Part shown: in pieces, positions 34,002 to 43,437 of the stretch
How the letters are laid out: each line of letters starts with the position of its first letter
Position numbering within the stretch: the first letter of the stretch is position 1
NCBI GenBank assembly: GCA_964251665.1
Contig: CAXUKO010000004.1
Coordinates: 310,001 to 374,000, forward strand
Reading direction: 5' to 3'
DNA from: JBBQLG01 sp964251665
GTDB taxonomy: Bacteria > Bacteroidota > Bacteroidia > Cytophagales > Spirosomataceae
Length of the DNA: 64,000 bases
Program-made: the position numbers and the translations under genes
Notes under the pieces: generated by a model
The model's input: only the letters and a program-made list of their open reading frames with translations
Told to the model about the DNA's origin: nothing
The model's database searches: none

Positions 34002-35279
34002 TCATTTTAGCCGCTCCACCTCGTAGCGTAGCTCATCAGTGAGCTGACGAAGCCGCTCCAGGTTGGGGCTGGGCTCGGGGAGTTGCTGACTTACAAACGC
34101 TTTAACTTCCCAGACTTCCAGTACATCTTTCAGAGCGATTTCTCGACTCGGCACCGCTGGTTTGTCGGCGGTGAGTAAGAGGGTCCCTTTAATCTTAACC
34201 TGATTAAAAATACGGCGGCAGGTTGGTCCCTGTCCCTGAATCAGCAGCACATAAAGTCGACCATCGGCAATGTCGAACCAGTTGCGGACAAACTGGCCGA
34301 TGAGCAGAGCACCCGGCAGAGTGAAGTCGGTATCGGCTTCAAAAGCCCGGTAGTGTCCGGCGGGTAGCGTAGGCAGCCGAAGCGTGGGCAGGCGACTCAG
34401 GTAGTCCGGCTGCTGATACCGTTGCTGATATTCGCCAGACTGAAACTGCTGCACGAGCGGAATGGCGGGCTGTGTGGTGTGTTCTTCCCGGCTGGTCCGG
34501 TTAGGAACGCTTTGTTCGTATACGTTATTGAACGTGGGTGAGGGCGTTACCGGCTGGGCGGCATTGGTCCGGGTTGGCTGCTCTGGCCGGGGGGGCGTGG
34601 CACTGGGCGTAAAATCCGGGAACGTAACCCCGTTGGTCAGGGAAACGGGCCGGGGAACAATCCGCTGGGACACGGCCCGGATCAGGGGTTTAGCCGCACT
34701 ACGTTCTACAGGCCGTGGGGGAGCTGCAACGCGTTCAGGTGCCGGGGGTGTGGGCTGCGGAACGGCTTCCCGGCGGGGAGGTTCCCGGAGCACCGGCTCC
34801 CGAAGCGACGGCTCCCGATAATATTTTTCCAGGACGGACGCTAAGGGCTGGGGTTGCAGGGTATCGTTTTCCGGCAGATCGCCAGGGCTGTTGGGTAACA
34901 TTGGGTCGCGGATAACAGGCGACCGGATAATCCGTTCCGTCGGCTCACCGTCGGGCCGGTTCCGCAGCAGGGGCGTATCGGCTTCGGAAAAGGAGGGAGC
35001 GGCCATGTTTTCACGCGAAATGGGATGCCCAATGTTCTGTAACGGCAGGTTTAATTCCGGTGTGTGGCGAATACGCTGGAGATCCTGCTTTAGCAAAATA
35101 TCAACGGTCGTATTGAAGGCCTTGGCCATTGACACTAAGTTGTTGTAATTCGGATTAGCGCGTGCTTCTTCATAAGCCCCTAATAACGAGCGCTTTATGC
35201 CGATACGTCGGGCAAACTGCTCCTGCGTCAGGCCATTTAATTTGCGGAGGTATTTTATATTATTGCTGACGAGGCTCAT
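34002..35279 (-). CDS. XRE-family regulator with long proline-rich linker
   Basis: From the ATG at 35279 the protein has 425 residues. Residues 1-65 form a Cro/CI-type helix-turn-helix with LRKLNGLTQEQFARRIGIKR and ARANPNYNNLVSMAKAFN. Residues about 80-290 are low in complexity and rich in Pro, Arg, Glu and Thr, likely disordered. A C-terminal domain (about 295-390) resembles the LexA/S24-like fold in position and length (AFEADTDFTLPGALLIGQFV, then YVLLIQGQGPTCRRIFN), but no catalytic dyad was identified. Repeated units such as REPSLREPVLREPPRRE occur in the linker. Target is unknown. Confidence 0.82.
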   Translation of the reverse strand: MSLVSNNIKYLRKLNGLTQEQFARRIGIKRSLLGAYEEARANPNYNNLVSMAKAFNTTVDILLKQDLQRIRHTPELNLPLQNIGHPISRENMAAPSFSEADTPLLRNRPDGEPTERIIRSPVIRDPMLPNSPGDLPENDTLQPQPLASVLEKYYREPSLREPVLREPPRREAVPQPTPPAPERVAAPPRPVERSAAKPLIRAVSQRIVPRPVSLTNGVTFPDFTPSATPPRPEQPTRTNAAQPVTPSPTFNNVYEQSVPNRTSREEHTTQPAIPLVQQFQSGEYQQRYQQPDYLSRLPTLRLPTLPAGHYRAFEADTDFTLPGALLIGQFVRNWFDIADGRLYVLLIQGQGPTCRRIFNQVKIKGTLLLTADKPAVPSREIALKDVLEVWEVKAFVSQQLPEPSPNLERLRQLTDELRYEVERLK

Positions 35280-35379
35280 TTGGGTGCAGGGTTTAGCCAA
35301 AAATTTTAGCTAAAGTAAAACAGTTTTCACGAAAAAAGGAAATGAGTAAATTCTATCATAGAATTGTACTTTATAGGGG

Positions 35380-35387
35380 TATATTTG
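35380..35387 (+). promoter_or_regulatory. Candidate Bacteroidota -7 box (TATATTTG)
   Basis: This octamer matches TAnnTTTG and lies 25 bases before the ATG of the aldehyde dehydrogenase. A TTG at 35364 is too close for a standard -33 element, so only the -7 part is supported. Confidence 0.4.
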
Positions 35388-35412
35388 TTCGATTACCTTA
35401 CTTTCCTTGCTC

Positions 35413-36843
35413 ATGAACACGCTTGCACCGGCACCCATTGCTTCGGCGGACTACAAAACCATTTTCGACCGGCAGCGGCAACACGCACCGGTTATGGCAC
35501 TTACGACTGCTAAAGAACGAATTGAGCGACTGAAACGAATTCAATCCTGGATTACTGCCCACGAAGCGGCTATCAAACAGGCCATGTACGACGATTTTCG
35601 CAAGCCCGCTTCCGAAGTGGTGCTGACGGAGCTGTACGGTCTGAACGGGGAAATTAAGCATACTATCAAGCACCTGGCGCAGTGGATGAAACCCCAGCGG
35701 GTGCCTACGCCGATGAATCTGACCGGGATGCGCAGCCACGTTCGCTACGAGCCAAAAGGCAATGTACTGGTGATTGCCCCCTGGAATTACCCGTTTATTC
35801 TTTGCATCAAACCCCTGATGTCGGCTATCGCGGCCGGGAATGTGGTTATGGTGAAACCGTCGGAGCTGACGCCCAACACCACCCGTGTCATTCAGCAGTT
35901 GGTGGCCGATCTGTTCCCGCCCGAAGAAGTAGCGGTTTTTGCCGGTGATGCCACCGTTTCGACGGCCCTGCTTGAACTGCCCTTTAATCACATATTCTTC
36001 ACCGGAAGTCCGGCGGTGGGCAAGATCGTGATGGCCGCAGCCGCCAAACACCTTACCTCAGTAACGCTTGAACTGGGGGGTAAATCGCCCTGCATCGTCG
36101 ATGAAACGGCTGATATTCAGCAGGCCGCCGAGCAACTGGCCTGGGGCAAAGGCGTTAACAACGGCCAAACCTGCATTGCCCCGGATTATTTGTTGATTCA
36201 TGAATCGGTAAAGCCGCAGTTTGTGCTGGCGTTTCAGGGTGCCTTACAGAAAATGTATAACCCCAATGGCAGGGGAATTCAGGCCTCGGACTCGTACTGC
36301 CGGATGGTGAACCGGCGGCATTTCGAGCGGGTACGGTCGTTGGTGGAAGAGGCCGTTGGTCAGGGTGCTACTGTCAGTGTAGGCGGGCAAATGGCTGAGT
36401 CGGAGAATTTCATCGAACCAACCCTGCTCGAAAACGTGACCGATACCATGCAGATCATGCAGGACGAGATTTTCGGGCCGGTGCTGCCCCTGCAAACCTA
36501 TACCGATAAAGACGAGGCTATTCGGCGTATCCGTCAGCGCGAGAAGCCGCTGGCGTTGTACATTCACAGCCGAAACCGGCAGAACATCCGCTATTTTATG
36601 GAGCGGACAACGGCCGGAGATACGGTTGTGAACGACGTGATGCTCCAGTTTAACGACCCCGAAATGCCGTTTGGCGGAGTAAATAATAGTGGCATTGGTA
36701 AGTCGAACGGATTCTTCAGCTTTCAGGAATACTCCAACATGCGGGGTACGATGGAGCGGCAGTTCGGCACCATGAAAATGTTGTATCCGCCCTATACGAA
36801 CCGTATCGCCGGTTTGCTGAAATTTTTGGTGAAGTATCTGTAA
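35413..36843 (+). CDS. NAD(P)-dependent aldehyde dehydrogenase (class 3-like)
   Basis: The 476-residue enzyme should oxidise aldehydes to acids. Landmarks are the cofactor segment VLVIAPWNYPFIL, KPSELTPNT, the general base Glu220 in TLELGGKSPCIV and the nucleophile Cys254 in NGQTCIAPDY. Late motifs are EIFGPVLPL and the NDPEMPFGGVNNSGIG loop. The compact length and the C-terminal hydrophobic stretch with NRIAGLLKFLVKYL match the ALDH3 (fatty-aldehyde) style. The ATG at 35413 is preferred to a TTG at 35407. It is divergent from the XRE gene. Confidence 0.92.
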   Translation: MNTLAPAPIASADYKTIFDRQRQHAPVMALTTAKERIERLKRIQSWITAHEAAIKQAMYDDFRKPASEVVLTELYGLNGEIKHTIKHLAQWMKPQRVPTPMNLTGMRSHVRYEPKGNVLVIAPWNYPFILCIKPLMSAIAAGNVVMVKPSELTPNTTRVIQQLVADLFPPEEVAVFAGDATVSTALLELPFNHIFFTGSPAVGKIVMAAAAKHLTSVTLELGGKSPCIVDETADIQQAAEQLAWGKGVNNGQTCIAPDYLLIHESVKPQFVLAFQGALQKMYNPNGRGIQASDSYCRMVNRRHFERVRSLVEEAVGQGATVSVGGQMAESENFIEPTLLENVTDTMQIMQDEIFGPVLPLQTYTDKDEAIRRIRQREKPLALYIHSRNRQNIRYFMERTTAGDTVVNDVMLQFNDPEMPFGGVNNSGIGKSNGFFSFQEYSNMRGTMERQFGTMKMLYPPYTNRIAGLLKFLVKYL

Positions 36844-36847
36844 GAGG

Positions 36848-36943
36848 TTAACCGCCAAGGCGCGGAGGTAAAGCGCAAAGGTCACGAAGCTTTTCTCTGC
36901 GGCCTTTGGCCTTTGCGCCTTCCCTCAGCGCCTTGGCGGTTAA
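36848..36943. terminator. Nested long inverted repeat between convergent genes
   Basis: An outer perfect 16-base stem pairs 36848-36863 with 36928-36943 (words TTAACCGCCAAGGCGC and its complement). An inner 9-base stem pairs GCGCAAAGG (36873-36881) with CCTTTGCGC (36910-36918). It fills the convergent gap between the aldehyde dehydrogenase and the beta-helix gene and may terminate both, or be a dispersed palindromic element. Confidence 0.6.
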
Positions 36944-36949
36944 GAAACA

Positions 36950-39900
36950 TTATCGCGTTCGGAAATCGGCTTGTGCCTGATCGTCTTCGCCGTTGGTGAA
37001 CCCGTTGCCCACCACCGAATCCGGGTCGGGTTTATCGCAGGCCGAAATCTGCGCCTGATTCACCCAATAGCCACTGGCCACAACCTGCGCCAGAAACGAA
37101 ACACTAAGCACGGTTCCGGCGGGTAAATTGGTCAGGCTAATGGTCAGCAGATTGCCGCTGACTACCCAGCCGCTGCCGCTGCTGAACCGTAGTCCCGCCG
37201 GAAGCTGGTTCTGCACCTCAACCTGTCCGGCCGCAACCGGCCCTTCATTCCCAATCGTCAGCGTACAACTGATCAGATCGTTCAGGGCGGGCGTCCGATT
37301 CCCGAAAACCATGCGCAGGCTTAAATCCGCTCCATTGAGCAGGGTGCTTTCCGGGCTGCTCTGGTCGATGCGTGCCCGCTCAAGCGGTGTAATGGCCGCC
37401 GTAGTCACCGGGGTCGTGCGGGGCTGGTTGGCCAGCGGTTTCGGGCCGGGACCGGGCACTGCGGGCGTACCTACATTCAGAATGCTGGTCTGAAACACCA
37501 CCGTAGCCGCATCATCTTCGCCGTCGGTCGTGCCCGAATCGGGGTTGCTGTCCGGGTCCCCGTAGGTGGTTGCCGACACCTGCGCCGACAAGCGGTACGT
37601 GCCCGCTGCCGTCGGTTTAACCTCAAACAGGAACGTGGTATCGGTTGTGAACCGGTAAGCGGTGCCCGTCAGCAGGCCGTTTTGCAGGGTAAAACCCACC
37701 GGGTTAACGACTGTCAGGTTCGTCGGCAACTGGCAGGTCCAGTCTACCCGCTGGGGATGGGGTATGGTTGACGGTTTGTCATTATGCAGCCGGAGGGTGA
37801 TTGTCGTAGCCGTTCCTGTTTTGAGTAGTTTTTTGCTCGTTTGCAGCGAAAGGCTTACATCAACTAAGGCCGACGTATCGCGCAGCAGCACAATGGACGA
37901 AAACGCAGCCACTACAATAGACCGGTTGTGCGCGTGATTATTGACATCCCGATAACTGCCATTCAGCACGAGCGTTGTGTCTTTAGCGGTAGGATTGTAG
38001 GCAAACCGAATGCACTCATCCGGGTTCACCCGCGTGATAGCCGCTTCCTGCAGGCGGATGTTATCGAGGTAGAGGGACTGACCGTTTTCTTCCACCTGAT
38101 AGGCCAGCAGGGCTTTGGCTTCGTCGGCGGAGGCCGTAAATGCCAGTTCGTAACTCTTGCGCGCCGGGCCAACCAGCAGGTCAAATCGCTGATCCAGATC
38201 CTGGAAGGGGGCATCCTGCTGCCGGATAAAGACCTGAAGCCGGGTATCCCCCGACGCAACGGCATCGAACCGCAGCAGGTAGCTTTTATTGCGGGTAACG
38301 GTTCCCATATCCTTGGTTATCAGCATATAGGAACTGGTTTCTTTCGATACCGTCGGGAATGACAACCGCAGGCTGCCACCGTCTAACCGGTTGGTATTGT
38401 CCCAAATTGCCTGCCCGTTATTCTGCGAACTCCAGGTAGACCAGCTTTCGGTGGTGCTGGCAAAGGTGCTGACAAGGCGGGGTGTACCAATCAGGCTTTT
38501 TAACTGATGCTGATTATATGTAATTGGACTGTCGGTTGACTGACGGTCCTGACCGGACTGAAGCTGCCACTGCGCCAGGGTGAGGTCGCTGCCAATGTTG
38601 CCATTATACACGGCCCGGATTTTGAAGGCGTCGGCAAACGGGCGGATATAATGGTTACCGGCGAAGGTGCCGTATTGGTTCAGGTCGTTGGTATAGGATG
38701 CATAGACTGCCACAAAGTCCGAAGGCGTGCTGGTCAGAAACACGTTCTGCCGGATTATATTGGACCGTATCTGGCAGTAGCCCCCGTTATCGTACAGCGT
38801 AAACTGGCTGAAACTGTTGTTGATACTGGTGTTGCCGGTAACCGTAATACCGCTGACGGCATGCAGATAAATACCGTAGCCGTGGCAGTCAAACACCGAA
38901 TTATTGGTCAGCTCGACGTTTTCGAGGCACTCATCCAGAAAAATTCCGTTGGCTCCCACCAGTAGCCCCGATGTACCGTCCGGCGTACCAATGCCGTTGT
39001 AGACGATGTTTGAGATCAGGTGCGTATTGGTAATGGGCCGTTTGTTCCGGTTCCAGAGGTAAATACCGCCACCATCACTTTTGACTAAACAGAAATTGGA
39101 TACCCGGTTGCGCTGCAGCGTGGTGTTGCTCGAATAAGACAGGCTGATGCCATTATAACCAACGCTGTCCACCACGTTATTTTCGATCAGGGTGGTCTGG
39201 TTCGAGAGTGAATGCAGCCCGTTATACTGCCCGTCGCCCCCCTTGCCCCGGCCTGCCACCGCGCCGATGCCCCGGATTGTGTTGCCCCGCAGGGTTACGT
39301 TGCTGTACCCCTCAATCCAGAAACCGTTGTTATTGATCGTCTGGATGCGGTTGTTCTCGACCAGTATGCTACTGCCCGACCCGGTGAAGGTCACTCCATC
39401 TTCGCCGGAATTGATGAAATCATTGTTGGTCAGCGTCACATTGGATGCATTGGCCGCGTAGAAACTCTCGGTCAGCGTCTGGGTGATGTGGAGATTACGC
39501 AGGGTAATGAACGAGCGATTGCTCAAGTCGACACCCCGGCCGTAGACCGTAGCGGTCAGCGTCTGCGTATTGGGATTGCCCTCGGCGTCGTAGAGCCGGA
39601 TGGTTTTGGTCGCCGGGTTATAATACCACTCACCCGCCTGATCGAGGGTGGCCGGGTGGTTCTGAATAAAGTACCAGCGGGAATCCGCCAACGAGTACGT
39701 CGACGGGTTATTCAGCGTGAGCGTATTATCGCTTTGCCGGATAATGGGTGCCCGGTCGATAATCCATTGGGTGGCCTGCGCTACTACTTCGCCCCCCGTC
39801 CAGTCGGTGAGTAACGGTTGCTGACTCGTGAGTTGCGTGCTGCCTGTGTGGGACTGCACCGTCAGGACACCCCGGTTAGGTGCGTCCGGATTGGGGTAAC

Positions 39901-40345
39901 GACCGATTGGCAGGGCCGTTTCGTTGCGGTAAACGCCCGTAACCCGGTCGCCACAGGCCGAACAGGCTGCCTGCCAGATGTTACCACCCACGTTCACCCA
40001 GTTGGTAACGGGTACCGAACCGGCCAGTACGGGTTTACTGCCGGTGCCATAGCCATCGATCACGATGGGCCGACCTATAAGGCCGGACTGGCGAATCACT
40101 AAGCTGCCCCGGAAAGTATCGCCCCGCCGGAACCGAATGCTGTCGCCGGGTTGCAGCGTAAGCCGACTCACCTGCGCCAGGCTCTGAAAGGGCGTATTGG
40201 GTGATTGTCCGTTGTTAATATCGCTGCCAATGGCGGCTACGTAGTAAGTAGTCTGCGCCAGGCTTTGTCCGGAATAATGAAGTAGCAGTACCAGTCCGCA
40301 ATTGATGAGCCATTGCCACCCAGAACCTGCTTTAGCGGTAAACAT
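36950..40345 (-). CDS. Large secreted right-handed beta-helix protein with DUF11-like C-terminus
   Basis: From the ATG at 40345 the protein has 1131 residues; an in-frame ATG at 40393 would add 16. A signal peptide ends near SLAQ. The body (about 20-560) has the ladder of short repeats typical of parallel beta-helix proteins, with many N-N turns such as NASNVTLTNNDFINSGEDG and NNGFWIEGYSNVTLRGN. A carbohydrate-binding-like domain (about 600-730) follows, then two DUF11-type Ig domains, each ending with a CDPDS/NGEDD-like calcium-style loop (about 880-960 and 1030-1125). A surface polysaccharide-binding or lyase role is plausible; no catalytic site was found. Confidence 0.85.
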   Translation of the reverse strand: MFTAKAGSGWQWLINCGLVLLLHYSGQSLAQTTYYVAAIGSDINNGQSPNTPFQSLAQVSRLTLQPGDSIRFRRGDTFRGSLVIRQSGLIGRPIVIDGYGTGSKPVLAGSVPVTNWVNVGGNIWQAACSACGDRVTGVYRNETALPIGRYPNPDAPNRGVLTVQSHTGSTQLTSQQPLLTDWTGGEVVAQATQWIIDRAPIIRQSDNTLTLNNPSTYSLADSRWYFIQNHPATLDQAGEWYYNPATKTIRLYDAEGNPNTQTLTATVYGRGVDLSNRSFITLRNLHITQTLTESFYAANASNVTLTNNDFINSGEDGVTFTGSGSSILVENNRIQTINNNGFWIEGYSNVTLRGNTIRGIGAVAGRGKGGDGQYNGLHSLSNQTTLIENNVVDSVGYNGISLSYSSNTTLQRNRVSNFCLVKSDGGGIYLWNRNKRPITNTHLISNIVYNGIGTPDGTSGLLVGANGIFLDECLENVELTNNSVFDCHGYGIYLHAVSGITVTGNTSINNSFSQFTLYDNGGYCQIRSNIIRQNVFLTSTPSDFVAVYASYTNDLNQYGTFAGNHYIRPFADAFKIRAVYNGNIGSDLTLAQWQLQSGQDRQSTDSPITYNQHQLKSLIGTPRLVSTFASTTESWSTWSSQNNGQAIWDNTNRLDGGSLRLSFPTVSKETSSYMLITKDMGTVTRNKSYLLRFDAVASGDTRLQVFIRQQDAPFQDLDQRFDLLVGPARKSYELAFTASADEAKALLAYQVEENGQSLYLDNIRLQEAAITRVNPDECIRFAYNPTAKDTTLVLNGSYRDVNNHAHNRSIVVAAFSSIVLLRDTSALVDVSLSLQTSKKLLKTGTATTITLRLHNDKPSTIPHPQRVDWTCQLPTNLTVVNPVGFTLQNGLLTGTAYRFTTDTTFLFEVKPTAAGTYRLSAQVSATTYGDPDSNPDSGTTDGEDDAATVVFQTSILNVGTPAVPGPGPKPLANQPRTTPVTTAAITPLERARIDQSSPESTLLNGADLSLRMVFGNRTPALNDLISCTLTIGNEGPVAAGQVEVQNQLPAGLRFSSGSGWVVSGNLLTISLTNLPAGTVLSVSFLAQVVASGYWVNQAQISACDKPDPDSVVGNGFTNGEDDQAQADFRTR

Positions 40346-40544
40346 CTGATGAAGTTGAAAAGAATCGTTGCGATTGAGTGCGCTGGCACGCATATAAATA
40401 TGAAAGAGCCATCTGTTGCCGATCTACCTATCCATCTATCCAATGGGATAAGCTACAAGAGACCATTAGGGCGACGGGTAGTAACAACACGTCATCCAAA
40501 ACCGGATGGTTTAGTTATCGTTCGACAGGCGATTGGTTTATGAA

Positions 40545-40598
40545 TGACGACATCCCCGCCATTAGCCTTAAACAGACCAATACCCGGGGATGTCGTCA
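40545..40598. terminator. Inverted repeat after the TPR/actin-like gene
   Basis: The arms TGACGACATCCCC (40545-40557) and GGGGATGTCGTCA (40586-40598) pair over 13 bases with a 28-base loop. It lies 28 bases past the stop of the gene at 40626. No T tract is seen on the minus strand. The rest of the gap to 40345 shows nothing clear. Confidence 0.5.
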
Positions 40599-40625
40599 CA
40601 TAGTCAGATCAATTCATGCTGGCAC

Positions 40626-42050
40626 TTACCGGGTGTAGAGAGCACCCTTGGCAATGGTCGACTCGTACTCGTAATTGATGGTTTCCAGGAACTTACCCGT
40701 TACCCAGCCAATGTCGGCATCCCGAATAAAGACAAACCGCTTGGGCGTACCCGAACTGGCATATGTTTTCATAATAGATTCCAACCAAAGCGCACCCGCA
40801 ATCAGTTGCTTCTCGTTGAATTTATTCTGAAGAGCCGTAATGTCCTTATCGACTTTGCTGCGTACTGCCGGATCGGCAATTGATTTCAGGTCCGGCTGCG
40901 TAAGAGCTTTGTAGTCGTTCAGGGCCAGCCGCTTAAACTGGTCAACATCGTCGGCCGTAATGGCTACGGCAGCAGTCTCCGCCTTGTCCGGGTGCAAATA
41001 CGTCACCAGCGCGAGGGCAATATCACCCCCCAGTCCAACTGTCCGGCGCTGCTGAATTCCCCGGTTGCCGGTCGAAAACTTAGGAGCCAGTGCCGAGTCG
41101 GCAACGGCTTTGATGATCCGCTGCGCATCGCGCCGGTAGGCGTCCATACCGGATGATCGTTTGCCGTCGATCCGGCTTACCAGCGTGTTAATCCCGACGG
41201 GTACATTTATGGCATGGAAGGCTTTTTTATCGTCGAAATAGCCGCCTATTGTACTGGCAGTACCTACCTCGAGGGCGGACGTGGTTGGCCATACCTTACG
41301 GGGAATGGAACCGACGGTAAAGAGTTCGGCTTCGCGGTTGGGCGTCAGGGTGGTGTCGATCCGAATGTTGCCGCCCGGCAGAGCACTCGATAACTGATCG
41401 TACAACCGCTTTTTGTTTTCCGGCGACCGGGCCAAGCCTTCATTGGCTTCCTGACTAAGCACCACAAAAATCCGCTCACCGGGAATGTCGTACCGGCGAA
41501 TCGAGTCTAAGCATGTCTTGAGGGCATCCTGCCCGACCCGGAACGTTTTAGAGGCATCGGCTACCAGCGGAGCACCGGGTATGTCGATGACCGATTTAAT
41601 ATCTTTTTCGTAGAATTCGCTTTCGTACTTGGTTTTGAAGATAGCCAGTTTAATGTCGGTGGCCCCGATCTGAATCCCGGCGTATACGTTCTTGCCAGAG
41701 ATATCGCGAATAACTTCGTTGACGGCCCAGCCACTGGCTACGTACTTCAGTTTGGCGTACTGACTGCGGGCCACCTGTAAATAGCGCAGGGCATTTACGT
41801 GGTCATTCAGGTCATTGTACGACAGGCCCATGAGTTCGTTGGCCACCGCTTCCCAGTACGCGTGTTTTCCCTGAACGGTAGGTAAGGCTCTCTGTAACAG
41901 GCTAATGGACTCTTCGGATTTGTCGACTTCGCGTAGAGTATTCGCTAACTTGATATAATGAATGGCCTGCACAATGCTGGTGGCCTTCTGTGCCATGCCT
42001 GAGTGATGCCAGAAGCCAAGTAGCAGTAGCAGGGTAAAGAAGCGTTTCAT
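40626..42050 (-). CDS. Exported TPR plus actin-like (Ppx/GppA-like) ATPase-fold protein
   Basis: The 474-residue protein has a signal peptide ending near GMAQ. Residues about 25-110 look like two or three TPR-type helical pairs (AIHYIKLANTLREVD, ALRYLQVARSQYAKL). The remainder carries the three phosphate-loop positions of the actin/Hsp70/sugar-kinase superfamily: GIQIGATDIKLAIFKT, ALEVGTASTIGGYF and VGLGGDIALALV. The layout is nearest to Ppx/GppA phosphatases, although the usual DxG acidic residue of the first loop is replaced by Gln-Ile. An exported member of this ATP-binding fold is unusual. It forms an operon with the gene at 42086. Confidence 0.72.
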   Translation of the reverse strand: MKRFFTLLLLLGFWHHSGMAQKATSIVQAIHYIKLANTLREVDKSEESISLLQRALPTVQGKHAYWEAVANELMGLSYNDLNDHVNALRYLQVARSQYAKLKYVASGWAVNEVIRDISGKNVYAGIQIGATDIKLAIFKTKYESEFYEKDIKSVIDIPGAPLVADASKTFRVGQDALKTCLDSIRRYDIPGERIFVVLSQEANEGLARSPENKKRLYDQLSSALPGGNIRIDTTLTPNREAELFTVGSIPRKVWPTTSALEVGTASTIGGYFDDKKAFHAINVPVGINTLVSRIDGKRSSGMDAYRRDAQRIIKAVADSALAPKFSTGNRGIQQRRTVGLGGDIALALVTYLHPDKAETAAVAITADDVDQFKRLALNDYKALTQPDLKSIADPAVRSKVDKDITALQNKFNEKQLIAGALWLESIMKTYASSGTPKRFVFIRDADIGWVTGKFLETINYEYESTIAKGALYTR

Positions 42051-42085
42051 AGGCGAATTGTTAGGTGTTAATTGATGTGTTGGTT

Positions 42086-43114
42086 TTATTGTCTGGGTAT
42101 TTTTTTGTTCAATTCCCGTTCCAGTTCACTTTCTTCCGTGGCCTGGGGCGAAGAAGGAATGGGTTGCCGCCGTTTCGCTTCGGTCGGTGCCGGAGTACTC
42201 ACCCGCTCGTTGGGTCGGCGAACCTGAGCCGGGCGTTCTGATGACGTTTCCGACCGATCGCTGCCCGACGTAACCGGCCCCGTTGGTGCCTGAGTCAAAG
42301 GGGCGCGCGTAGACAGGCGCTTGTCTGCCTGCCTGGTTACGCGTTCCTCCGCCGGGTCGGCCGGTTGTTGTTCCATACGGCTGCGTTCCGGCTTCGCGAC
42401 GGGCCGGTTGCCAGCCGCCTTCGGGGTGGCCTTGGTCCGGGTGACCATTGGTTCTGCCGAGGGTAGCCGGGCAGGTGTCCGTTCCGGAACCGTAACCGCG
42501 TCTGTCTGGCACAGGGCCGGAAACAGGGTGCAGCGGTAGGCATAGCCTCCATAAACCAGCCCCCCGACAAGCAGCACCGTTGCAATACCAAGCCAGCGCC
42601 GGGCGGGCAAAAGCGGGGAGTCTGTCAGCAAGGGGTCCGTTGCGGCAACCCGGCGCAGGGCAGGTACCAGCCCGTTGCTACGACCCGTCAACTCCACCGT
42701 TAAACTGGCGTAGGGGGATTCGATAAACAACTGCCCGGTATGATACCCCGACTTTACCGGTGCATAACGTACATGTACATACGTTCCGGTTTCGGCCGGT
42801 GTCAGTGTCAGCGTTGGTGCGAAGTTCGGCCGACCATCACTGGCAAACTGAAACAGCCCGGGTGCGTCGGTCGACAGGTTAACCGGCGTTGTGGCATGTT
42901 GCTGCGACAGGCGCATAATCAAAAACGAGATCTGACCGGGAGCCGTTGTGTCGAAATTCAGCGACGTAACATTCGTGCTGACCGTAGGCACCTGCGGAAC
43001 AAGGGACGTTTCAGAAGTATGGTTGCGGTCGGTACCTGTATCGACAGGCTTCGTATTGTCAGGATGTTCAGCTGAACGGGATACAGGTATATCAGATGTC
43101 GATTGAGTAGGCAT
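42086..43114 (-). CDS. Single-pass membrane protein with Ig-like domain and disordered tail
   Basis: The 342-residue protein is not recognised as a whole. Residues about 45-150 look like an Ig-type beta domain similar to DUF1573/ASPM-type folds (SLNFDTTAPGQISFLIMRLS, TYVHVRYAPVKSGYHTGQLFIES, LTVELTGR). One transmembrane segment lies at about 173-192 (WLGIATVLLVGGLVYGGYAY). The last 140 residues are rich in Pro, Arg, Thr and Glu and are likely disordered. It lies 35 bases upstream of the exported TPR/actin-like gene in the same direction, so the two may act together at the envelope. Topology cannot be fixed from sequence. Confidence 0.72.
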   Translation of the reverse strand: MPTQSTSDIPVSRSAEHPDNTKPVDTGTDRNHTSETSLVPQVPTVSTNVTSLNFDTTAPGQISFLIMRLSQQHATTPVNLSTDAPGLFQFASDGRPNFAPTLTLTPAETGTYVHVRYAPVKSGYHTGQLFIESPYASLTVELTGRSNGLVPALRRVAATDPLLTDSPLLPARRWLGIATVLLVGGLVYGGYAYRCTLFPALCQTDAVTVPERTPARLPSAEPMVTRTKATPKAAGNRPVAKPERSRMEQQPADPAEERVTRQADKRLSTRAPLTQAPTGPVTSGSDRSETSSERPAQVRRPNERVSTPAPTEAKRRQPIPSSPQATEESELERELNKKIPRQ

Positions 43115-43437
43115 ACAATGTGCGGATTAGTTAACCGAACCGGATAGCGCGGGCCGGTTAAGTATAAAGAAGAGGGTGCCTGTATAAATCAAAAAATACT
43201 GATTCGTTTATCAACTACATATATAACCGTTTAGCTATAGAGATGTACGAAGAATCAGCAGAAAAAGACTTATTAATGGTATAAAATTACTGTACGTATC
43301 AACACCCGGGGAGGATATGATATCACCCTCAGCCGGAAGGCACAGGGCGGTAAGGCTGGGGAAACGGTTATTGGTAAGCAGAAAACCGAACAGGATTCGG
43401 GGCCGTATATAGTTGCAGTATCATCTATTACTTCTAT
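43115..43437. other. Divergent regulatory region between membrane-protein and LytTR genes
   Basis: This 323-base gap is AT-rich in its middle (about 43190-43290) and contains the short dyad AACCGG/CCGGTT near 43143-43164. TATAGTTG at 43410-43417 is one base from the TAnnTTTG box and lies 20 bases before the LytTR gene. No gene was recognised. Confidence 0.4.
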
